DNA of 13,727 nucleotides, taken from positions 1 to 13,727 of the forward strand of contig JNEM01010950.1 of the NCBI GenBank assembly GCA_000697335.1. Direction: 5' to 3'. The notes beneath the pieces are model-generated. The model was not told the DNA's origin, ran no database searches, and saw only the letters and a program-made list of their open reading frames with translations. Positions within the stretch are counted from its first letter, which is position 1, and each line of letters opens with the position of its first letter. The position numbers were made by a program, and so were the translations under genes. Shown piece after piece: positions 1 to 8,388 of this stretch. The stretch comes from Conidiobolus incongruus B7586 (lineage: Eukaryota > Entomophthoromycota > Entomophthoromycetes > Entomophthorales > Conidiobolaceae).

Positions 1-316
1 ATTAATATTAATATAAGTTTTTATCAATAAAAAAAGATCCTCTTATTTATTAAATCTGAGAATTAAATTCCATCATATATATTAAAATTGTGTTATAAAT
101 TCAACCTTAAGTATCATTAATAAAAATACATATATTATATATAAATATAAATTTTTCACTATAGTTATCAATAAATATCCTTTATCATTGGATATTATAT
201 ATTATAATTAAAAGATAGAAAAATAATCAGCTTAATATAATAATTTGATTTAGCTTAACAAAAACAATACTTTACTTAGAATCTCTTATATATTAAAAAA
301 ATCTTTATAAAAATAA
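1..316. other. AT-rich intergenic DNA, no gene seen
   Basis: This stretch is almost entirely A and T, with dense stops in all frames and no recognisable gene, RNA or repeat boundary. It lies directly left of repeat copy A. A short piece near 246-260 loosely resembles a conserved piece of that repeat (near 882-896), but this could be chance in such biased sequence. Confidence 0.6.
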
Positions 317-1259
317 TATTACTTTGTAATTTAAATAATAGGAATTTTCTGTGATTCAAAAAAAAAAATAAAGATTTTAATATATAAAAAGTAAAAATAA
401 TAATTTCTTTTATTTCTAATAACTTTTTGCTATATTTTTAATAAAGATCTAATACTTAAAAAACAATTCTTTTTATTAAAGACTGAAATTTGATATTTCA
501 CAAACCAATTAAATTTTCCTGTAGAAATTTTCTTTCTTATAAGCTAGTTTTTTAATTACCAAAAACAATTATAATCACATAGGTTATAATCTAAAGACTA
601 TACTAGATATAGTAGTTTTTTCTAGTTATTTTTAATTAAAAAGTTTTTTACAACTTTAAATTTATATATTTTATAATTATCATTTAAAATAATAGGTTTT
701 CTCAAATTATATTAAAAATACCAATTAAAAATAGTTTTATTTAAAAAAAAATATAAAGTTTATTATTAATTGATTTTTTTTATGAATTAAATAAAAATAG
801 CATATGCTATTATAATTTATTATAACAATTAACATGCACTTATCAACAAAGTGTTTATTTAAAGGAATTTGTAAAGGGGGTTGATTTAACTTAATCTAAC
901 ACTTTGATTTATGTTTTAGTAAAAGATTATACAAAGGAATTTAAGATTCATTAATTATAATAATTTACTGTAAAAGCTTTAGTTTCTAGTTATACCTTAG
1001 TAAGTTTTATTTAGCAATACTTACTCTAACTTTATTTTAAGTTTTAGTTAAATTATAAGGTACCTATTTTATATTTTTATTAATTAATTTTAATTTAAAC
1101 TGTAATATATATAAAATACTTATGTAACTAATATTAAAATATTTTGATAATTCTCTAACTGAAATAAAAAGATACTTTTCAATATATTTTTTTACTTTAT
1201 TAACAATTAAAAAAGTAATAGTTGAAATTAGTTTTCTAAATTTTAACAGGTTTTAGGTA
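317..1259. repeat. Interspersed repeat, copy A (unclassified)
   Basis: This stretch aligns with 12799-13727 in direct orientation over its whole length, at about 85-90% identity by eye. The shared block begins at TATTACTTTGTAATTT, and the alignment is limited on the right only by the end of the window, so copy A may extend further right. The best conserved part is the piece around 872-900 containing GGGGGTTGATTTAACTTAAT. No open reading frame, terminal inverted repeat or tail could be found, so the class of element is unknown. Most differences between the copies are C/T or G/A, with a few short indels. The left border is supported by copy B, where it meets unrelated gene sequence at the same base. 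Confidence 0.85.
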
Positions 1260-3500
1260 GTTTTTCTCATAGCTTTAAAGTAATTTACCAATAATAAATT
1301 GTTGATTTAGATAATATTTCATTATTAAAAGCTGCTTATAAATTTTCAATGATTTTAGAGGGTTTATAGTTAAGTTTTATTGATACTAAAATAAAAAACT
1401 TTTGATGGTTACTATTTGGTTTAAACATGATTAAATTAAACAACTAATTTTAAAAAATCATTAATTTAATCAAAAAAGTTATTATATATATATATATATA
1501 TATAATTTAAAACTATTTATTTTCCTATTTGTTTTGTATATATATTTTTATTTGAAACTAATAATATATTTGAAAAATCAGAAACTAAAAAATTTCCCAT
1601 TTCTTTAATTCTATGGTAATAATATAAGAAAACTATTTTTAATTAAAATATTAATATCCTCCATTTTTCTATAATTAATTATTAATACAATGTTGTTGAT
1701 ATACTATTTTAATAATGTTAATAACTGTTGGAATTTTCAAGTTTAATTTATAAATTATCTAGATATATATTGAATAATTTATATATTCAAACATAAGTAA
1801 TACTAACTGTAATCATGTTTTTATCAAGTATAATCAAAAATTATGTTCTTTATATTTGAAATGAATATTTTAATTTCATAATTGATATATTTACTTTCAA
1901 TAGTTTATGCTTCATAAATACTATTTAAAAATAGAACATATATAAAATTTGATTGAATATTATTTGATATTGTCCTATATACACTGTTTAAAAATGAAAT
2001 ATTATATAATGGTAATAATATTATTTAATTCCAGTTCTTATGGAAATAAAAGAATATTTGTTCATATATTTATCATAATGATAATTCAATGTACTAAGGT
2101 AACATATATAGTCAATTAAAAAATTGATTGTTTATTTCATTTTATATAATATTTAAATCTGAATTATAATTATAGTACAACAGATATTAAAAATGATGTT
2201 TATAAAGAGTTTTTTATTTATATTTTGATAATTATCTTTAAAATTTAGCAAAATTGAATTTAAGAGTTTGAAAAATGTAGGTTGTAAATTGAAATGTCAA
2301 TCAATTCTTATTAAAATCATATATATGGAATCGAGCGCACATAATCATAACCAAATATCGGATTTACTTGAATCTTTATATGAGCCTTTTATTCAAAACT
2401 ATATACTTTTCAATATATTTTAAACTGAAAAGTTAAACCTAAAATTGACAATTTGATTTTTCATAAATTAAATAAATTTAATAATTAATACTATCCGCTA
2501 ATTTTAAAATTCACAAATTGTATCATGCAATGAAAAATTGGTTTTATTTTACAAATCTCAATTATAAACAACAGTTGGATACATAATTATTGGATTAGGC
2601 AAAGCATTTTGATTGGTAGGTTATATGAATTATTTGACATGGTATTGAATATTAAGAAAAATAAATTTAAATCTAATTTATATCAATATTTTGAAATTGA
2701 AAATGATCATTTTTATCCAATGATTTAGATTATATACCTTTATTAATTTTAGTATTTTATAAGAATTTTCACCAATATATGCATCCTTTTTTGTATACTT
2801 TTTTTCAATATTGAAATTTTAATAATCTGAAATTACGTAATTAATGAATCGATTTTATTTTGAATCAAGTTAGTATATTTAGAATATATATATAATACAT
2901 AAATAAAATTCATCTGTATGAAAATTAAATATGTAAGGTCATTTAAAAATATTTTTCATTATATTATTTAATTCTATTTAATCTACAATTTCATTATTTC
3001 GGAATTATTTTAAAATTGTAAAGAATTGCAATATTTTTGCTTCAAATTGAAATCAAAAACTCATATTATAATACATTTAGTTATATTTTTTTAATTATAC
3101 ACAATGTATATTGTTAAGATTACTTTAAATTCAATAGTTATCCGGAATTTAAATGAATAATTTTAAATTTTTCACTATTATTATAAAGTTTAAACTATAC
3201 GATATATCATCTAAGTTTTCTTTCTAAAGAAATATCTTTTTTGATTTATTATATAATAGTATTTGCCATTGTGAATGAAATGAAAAATTATAATTATTTG
3301 TGATGTGTATAGCTAATATAGTTGCATTGTCAAAGATAGATATTTCTTTTTACTTACCCCCGACAAGAATGAATCCAACAAATGATACAAATTGTAAAAT
3401 AATACAATTCTTAAAACAATACAAAAGTTATAGATGCATTGATTTAATTTAATTATATTTTTGTTTCACATTTGATAGAAGATCATTATTCATAGTTGAC
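1260..3500. other. AT-rich intergenic DNA
   Basis: This region is about 2.2 kb with no supportable gene on either strand; all reading frames are short and made of A/T-rich codons. The left part may still belong to repeat copy A, whose right end cannot be fixed. It holds an (AT)n run at about 1483-1504. The right end, a few hundred bases before 3501, should contain the promoter of the acyl-CoA synthetase gene. A lone C run (CCCCCG at 3357-3362) stands out there but matches no site I can name with confidence. Confidence 0.6.
1483..1504. repeat. (AT)n dinucleotide microsatellite
   Basis: This is an uninterrupted alternating TA run of about 22 bases in intergenic DNA. Confidence 0.9.
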
Positions 3501-3508
3501 TATAAATA
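3501..3508 (+). promoter_or_regulatory. TATA box of the acyl-CoA synthetase gene
   Basis: TATAAATA lies 65 bp before the chosen ATG at 3566. The FSH1-family gene has the identical octamer 56 bp before its start, and the synthetase pseudogene has TATAAAT 52 bp before its start. This repeated spacing supports both the box and the start codon. Confidence 0.65.
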
Positions 3509-3565
3509 GTCTTTAAAATTGATTGATTCCGCTTAGTTTAGTTATTGTTACCTAGTATTGTACAC

Positions 3566-5758
3566 ATGGATCTAATTGAATTTGAAAAATTAACTCATAG
3601 TAAAATAAGAGTGAATTTAAATAAACAAATGCATCCAGTACCGAACACTGGAAAACCTGGCGAAACAGGTATTTTACCTTGTATAATTAAAATAATATTT
3701 ATTAAACTTAGCTTTAGCTATTTATCGTGCTGACAATTATCAAGATGGTATTTTTAAACCTCATCCAGATAGTCATAAAATATTATTTACTCTTATAAAT
3801 GAAAGTATATATTTAAAATCCTTTATTTTATATTTAATAATATTAAATCAGCATCTATTATAGAGTTTACAAAGTATGCTGATAGAAAGTTGCTTGGTCA
3901 GCGTCGTTTAAATTCTAAAACTGGCAAATGGGAAAATTTTGAATTTTTCACTTTCTATGAAGTTGAAAAGAAAGTTAATAATATCAGAAGTGGTTTGATG
4001 TATTTGATGAAAAAACATATTTTATGTGATATTCCCCAAAGCGAAATAGAAAGTCTTGATATACTTAAAACAATTGGAATATATGGTCCCAATCGGATTG
4101 AATGGCTCTTAACTGATTTTGCTTGCTTTGGAATGAATATTACAACAGTGGGATTATTTGATACTTATGGCCAAGATGTTTTAGAATATGTATTGAATGA
4201 TTCCGAGGTGAGAATTGTAGTTGCCAATGGTAATATGATATATCGATTACTAAGGACAAAACAAGATATTCCAAAGCTCAAAGTAATTGTCAGTATGGAT
4301 CCACTTCCTAAAGATGCTCCTGCAGGAACTTCTTCTCATATATTGCGTAACTGGGCTGCATGTAAAGGGATTCATATCTATGATTTTAATGAAGTTGATC
4401 ACTTAGGATATATGAACCCAGAAGAGCCATATATCCAACAACCTAATCATGTTGTAACAATTTGCTATACCTCCGGAACAACTGGCAATCCTAAGGGAGC
4501 AATGATAACAAACAGAAATTTTATGACAGAAGTTGCATATTTAGAAGCTATTGGAAAATATGAAATAAAAGGAGAAGTAGTATATTTGAATTATATGCCA
4601 CTCTCTCACTTATTGGAAAGATTGGGCACTTATATGGCAATATCCACAGGTGGAACTGTAGGAGTGTGGAGAGGACAACCAAAGTATCTTTTGGAGGATA
4701 TTAAGATGTTAAGACCAACATATTTCGTCAGTGTACCCAGGTTATATAATCGCATATACAATGGAATACTAACCAAAATTAACAGTGGTACTTCTATGAG
4801 AAAATATCTGTTTAATACTGCCTTTGAAGCCAAATTAAAAAAATACAGAGAAGGAAAAAATTTTGCTCATCCATTTTGGGATAGATTAATATTTAATAAG
4901 ATAAAAGCGCAATTGGGAGGTAGAATAGAAATAATGTGCACTGGATCGGCTCCAATCAAAGGAGAAGTCTTAGATTTTCTTTCTGTGTGTTTCGGAGTCG
5001 ATTTTTTCGAAGCTTATGGATCTACAGAAACCACTGGTGTTGCTACTATCACACGTCCAGGAGATCTCACCAGAGACCATGTTGGTCCCATCACTCCATA
5101 CATGGAGTTGAAGCTTAGAGATGTGCCGGAGATGGGATATTATTCTAATTCTGATCAACCTAAAGGGGAGATCATGGTAAGAGGAAGCAATGTCATCAAA
5201 GGATACTTGAAAAATGATGAAAAATGGAAAGAAGTAGTAGATGAGGATGGGTTTTATGCTACCGGGGATATTGGTACTATCACGGAGTCGAGTACATTAA
5301 AGGTTATTGATCGTAAAGCGCATATTTTCAAGTTAAGTCAAGGCGAATTTGTTTCGCCTGAGCGCATTGAAGGTTATTACTTGACTCATCCAGCTCTCCA
5401 AATGATTTGGGTATATGGTGATCCGACTCGAAATTGCCTTGTTGCTGTCGTCGTTCCGGATCCAGATACCTTTATCCCGTGGGCGCGATCTATCGGTGGA
5501 GACAAAGAAGCAACATTAGAGGAATTATGCTCAGCCTCCGAAATTCAAGATGCTTTGATTCAAGATTTAATTGAGCATGGAAACAATCAAAGCGAACTTT
5601 CAGGATTTGAGAAAGTCAAAGGTTTTATTATTGAACCTATTCCTTTCAATGTAGATAATGGACTTGCTACAGCTACCATGAAGTTGAAGAGACCTGCGCT
5701 TAAAATTCATTACAAGGATAGACTTGATCAACTCTATGATAAAATTGTAAATTGTTAA
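3566..5758 (+). CDS. FAA2-like: Long-chain acyl-CoA synthetase (fatty acid:CoA ligase)
   Basis: The enzyme activates long-chain fatty acids through an acyl-AMP intermediate to acyl-CoA (ANL/AMP-binding superfamily). Exons are 3566-3668, 3718-3804 and 3864-5758, giving 694 aa, a normal length for the family. The introns are 49 and 59 nt, both phase 1. The N-terminus has the family's VPNTGKPGETAIYR stretch. The ATP loop YTSGTTGNPKG is at residues 265-275, YGSTETTG at 448-455, and FYATGDIG around 528-534. The linker and fatty-acyl signature IDRKAHIFKLSQGEFVSPERIE-type motif spans about 545-566, and the likely catalytic lysine is K670 in TMKLKR. All key residues look intact. The KLSQGEF form is closer to yeast Faa2, animal ACSL1 and plant LACS than to yeast Faa1 (family knowledge, not a tree). 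The C-terminus KIVNC is not a PTS1 peroxisome signal, and no signal peptide is seen. The start was chosen by the matching pseudogene start and the TATA spacing. Confidence 0.95.
3669..3717 (+). other. Intron 1 of the acyl-CoA synthetase gene
   Basis: This 49-nt spliceosomal intron has donor GTATTT and acceptor TTTAG. Splicing joins GET to AIYRADNYQ, as in the family. A second AG six bases upstream (ends 3711) would also keep the frame and add two residues (Ala-Leu). The pseudogene keeps an acceptor at the position of the downstream site, which favours 3717. Confidence 0.85.
3805..3863 (+). other. Intron 2 of the acyl-CoA synthetase gene
   Basis: This 59-nt intron has donor GTATAT and acceptor TTATAG, phase 1. 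Removing it joins LINE to KFTKYADRKLLGQR. The dead paralogue at 11094-12799 has an intron at exactly the same codon and phase. Confidence 0.88.
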
Positions 5759-6525
5759 ATATATGAATTTATTTTAGAACTAATTAAGTAATGGATTTGA
5801 TTAATTATTAATATCAACATGATAACTTAAAGTATATATTAACGTATCTGGAGTAACTCACTCAAAATTATTTCAACAATTTGAGGTTCAATATATCAAC
5901 TAATAGTATCGAATTATATTTATCTTGAATAAAGTTCGGGGATTCGCGATGATGTGAAATTTACACATTGAGAAATCGAAATTATTTATATGCCAATCTG
6001 ATAGAATTCTATTCGAAAATCCTATATAATATCAAAAAATGGTAACTAAAACACATATATACGAAATTTAGCCAACAATTATTTGAAATCTAATTTAAAT
6101 ATTTGATAAAATTATTAATCTATTCAAAACTATTTTGAATTTACTCAATTGAATGTCAGAGGTAAAAATTATAATTTTGTGTATTTGACAATGTTAATAA
6201 AATTCATTATAAAATAAATTCAGATATATTAATTTAATAAAAAGGTTCAAAAAATCTTCAATTTATCATTTCTAATAAAGTATTTTTATCTAAGTGTATA
6301 TCAAATATTCTCCAGATAATGTTATGATATCTCTAAAGGAATTAACCCATTTTTTCATAAATTGGAATATGAGAATGAATTTAAAATATTAATAGTATCA
6401 AAATTATATGATATATTTGAGATATTGGATCAAAATAATCAATATATTTTCAAGTCATTTAAGACTAGCCAGGTAAGAGCAAAATTATATTGAAATATTT
6501 ATAGATTGAATTAAAATTTATATTC
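5759..6525. other. AT-rich intergenic DNA after the synthetase gene
   Basis: No gene or RNA is seen here. A possible polyadenylation signal AATAAA lies at 5928-5933, about 170 bp after the stop, followed by an unusually G-rich piece (GTTCGGGGATTCGCGATG at 5934-5951). The remainder, up to the duplicated target site at 6526, is featureless A/T sequence. Confidence 0.5.
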
Positions 6526-6531
6526 TAGTTA
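6526..6531. repeat. Left target-site duplication of the solo LTR
   Basis: TAGTTA here is matched exactly by TAGTTA at 6972-6977, directly outside the TG and CA ends of the element. Confidence 0.75.
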
Positions 6532-6971
6532 TGTAGTTGATGATTGGTAATCTTGTCAATCACTCAAGAAACTGTGATTACCACACTGAATTGAGAAGTC
6601 ACACTGGGGAACACCCGTTTCCTGAACTGGGTGACTGTGTTCCTTTCTGTCACTGAGTCACTCCCATCCATAAAAATCAACAATGAAAGCTAGTATAAGA
6701 TTATCACGAACGAACTAATAAACACATCTTTTTTTATCTTCATTTCAAAAGCATCCAGTCTCTAACTTTTTCTCGTAACTCTCACAAAATTATTGAGTCG
6801 TGACAAGCATAAGATATTTATTTTACTCCAAGAACCCAATTTACAGCAAGCCATTTTCACCTCATTTGGTGAATTTCATTAATTTCCCCTCTGTGGTAAT
6901 CTATCATTTACTACTGGCGATTCCTCATTTAAGCTCTAAAAGTCTATTTCCTCTCACAATTACAGTCGTCA
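6532..6971. mobile_element. Solo LTR of an LTR retrotransposon
   Basis: This 440-bp element starts with TGTAGTTGATGA and ends with ACAGTCGTCA, giving the TG..CA ends of an LTR. It is flanked on both sides by TAGTTA (6526-6531 and 6972-6977), a 6-bp target-site duplication. It is clearly richer in G and C than the surrounding DNA. It contains a TATA-like TATAAGA (6694-6700), an AATAAA at 6717-6722 and pyrimidine-rich stretches. No second LTR, primer-binding site or internal coding region is seen, so it is a solo LTR fossil. The superfamily (Ty3 or Ty1 type) cannot be decided. The intact flanking duplication suggests it is not very ancient. Orientation is unproven. Confidence 0.8.
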
Positions 6972-6977
6972 TAGTTA
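6972..6977. repeat. Right target-site duplication of the solo LTR
   Basis: TAGTTA directly follows the terminal CA and is identical to the copy at 6526-6531. Confidence 0.75.
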
Positions 6978-7354
6978 TATATTATTGATTTTATTATTGA
7001 ATTGTATTAAACAAAAATTTAAAAAATCAATATAAGGAGAGAATTCTTTGAACTCATAAATATTTTGTTTAATATATTAATCAAATATATTTATATGAAA
7101 ATATTGTTTAATATTTCTCAATTTTCACAAAATATTATAATTTTTAATAAAGTTTTATATAATAGATATAATAATTTGACTTTAATTAATGGATTGAATA
7201 AATTTACTAATGGCTAATTAAATGTTTGTATACTTGGTTAATTTATAGCTTAGTGATCATATATAGAAAACATCAAACAATGACTGAAATAAATTAAATC
7301 AAATAAACAATTCTGCAGTAAGATTTTTAAAAATATTAATAGTATTTCATTAAT
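6978..7354. other. AT-rich spacer between the two LTR-like islands
   Basis: This spacer is about 380 bp of featureless A/T DNA with no gene, no primer-binding site and no coding relic. It is therefore unlikely to be the internal part of an element lying between two LTRs. Confidence 0.55.
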
Positions 7355-7384
7355 ATTGAATATTATTGAATATTATTGAATATA
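7355..7384. repeat. Short tandem repeat, 10-bp unit ATTGAATATT, three copies
   Basis: Three back-to-back copies are present, the last with one mismatch. The run overlaps the proposed left end of the next LTR-like island, which weakens that border. Confidence 0.85.
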
Positions 7385-7813
7385 TATCCCACTGCCATGA
7401 GTCAGGAGACTTCTCTCCAAATGTGCTTACATCAACTGAATATCGGTATCATTCCCCCCTCACATGATCAGCCACTTCAGCTCTATCCTTTAATTGGCTG
7501 ATAATATAATCCACCGAAAAATCTCATAAATCTCCTAACTCTATTCACTCTATATAAAATCCGGAATCAGAGCTATTCTCAATGCGACGAGCTCGATCTG
7601 GATCTTCCCAACTATTTGCCTTAAACCAATAAACTTCCTCTCTTCCTAACTGTTACCTATAATTCCTTAGATCTCTTTTATTTAAACTACTCAGAACACG
7701 GCTTTCCCAACCTGTGTTACCATGTATAAAGTTGATATTTTTATGTTGCTGAAATTCATTCTATTATGTATAGCAGAGTAAATAATGTATAATATTGTCG
7801 GCCCGATCTATCA
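7357..7813 (+). mobile_element. Probable second solo LTR (or orphan promoter island)
   Basis: This is a GC-richer island, strongest from 7385 to 7735. It has the order of parts typical of an LTR: an inverted CCAAT box (ATTGG 7493-7497), a TATA box TATATAAA (7551-7558), AATAAA (7628-7633), then a pyrimidine-rich stretch. The borders proposed here give TG..CA ends flanked by AATAT on both sides (7352-7356 and 7814-7818). That flank is weak evidence in such AT-rich DNA. An alternative is CCATG at 7395-7399 and 7720-7724. No coding internal region is present. A promoter island of an unseen non-coding transcript is possible. It does not share obvious sequence with the LTR at 6532-6971, so it would be another family. 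Confidence 0.45.
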
Positions 7814-8332
7814 AATATTATTAATTCATGTTTTATGGTATTCAGCTCAACTTTAGGCCTTTAAAAAAATAAATTAATAGAAATCAAGGTTTAAAATAGA
7901 GTAATCAACTTATTAATTTTATTAAACAACTTATATTTGAAAAATTGTCTTAATTTTTAAATTTTTCTATAATATTATATTATATTAAATATTATGGGTA
8001 TACTGTTCAAAATAAATTGTAAAATCATTATTTATTGAAATACTTAATATCAAATATCAATTTTTTGATATATATATATATATATATATAATAATTTATT
8101 TATATCTTTGAACCTTATTATATTAATAAATCTTTATTTGCTAAATATGAATTTAATATCATTTCCACATATACTGAAACTTATTATAAGAATCCCAATT
8201 ATGGTTTTAGAAAGATATAAATAATTATTTGATCCAATTTCAATTCATATGATTAAATTTTTTGAATATATTTAATATATTTTTTGGGGTTTAAATCAAT
8301 CCATAAACAATTTCCAAATTTTCAGATTTGAG
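7814..8332. other. AT-rich upstream region of the FSH1-family gene
   Basis: No gene or RNA is seen here. The region includes an (AT)n microsatellite at about 8068-8092 and leads into the TATA box at 8333. Any upstream control sites of the hydrolase gene would lie here, but none could be named. Confidence 0.55.
8068..8092. repeat. (AT)n dinucleotide microsatellite
   Basis: This is an uninterrupted alternating AT run of about 25 bases. Confidence 0.9.
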
Positions 8333-8340
8333 TATAAATA
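8333..8340 (+). promoter_or_regulatory. TATA box of the FSH1-family gene
   Basis: TATAAATA lies 56 bp before the ATG at 8389. It is the same octamer, at similar spacing, as in front of the acyl-CoA synthetase gene. Confidence 0.65.
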
Positions 8341-8388
8341 CCTCTAGTGGAACAATCAATCAAACAATTTTAAAATTTAAGATTCAAC

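Noticed and set aside
1-3500. Mitochondrial or plastid origin, suggested by extreme A/T content
   Set aside because: The adjoining genes encode nuclear-type proteins with short spliceosomal introns and TATA boxes, and no organelle genes are present.
4630-5158. Antisense and alternative-frame ORFs inside the synthetase gene
   Set aside because: They are shadows of the conserved coding frame, whose motifs are continuous on the plus strand.
6800-6988. 62-codon frame near the right end of the first island
   Set aside because: It runs across the right border of the solo LTR and has no coding features.
6971-7357. A full retrotransposon with the two islands as its two LTRs
   Set aside because: The islands do not resemble each other, each has its own possible flanking duplication, and the 380-bp spacer has no coding or primer-binding features.
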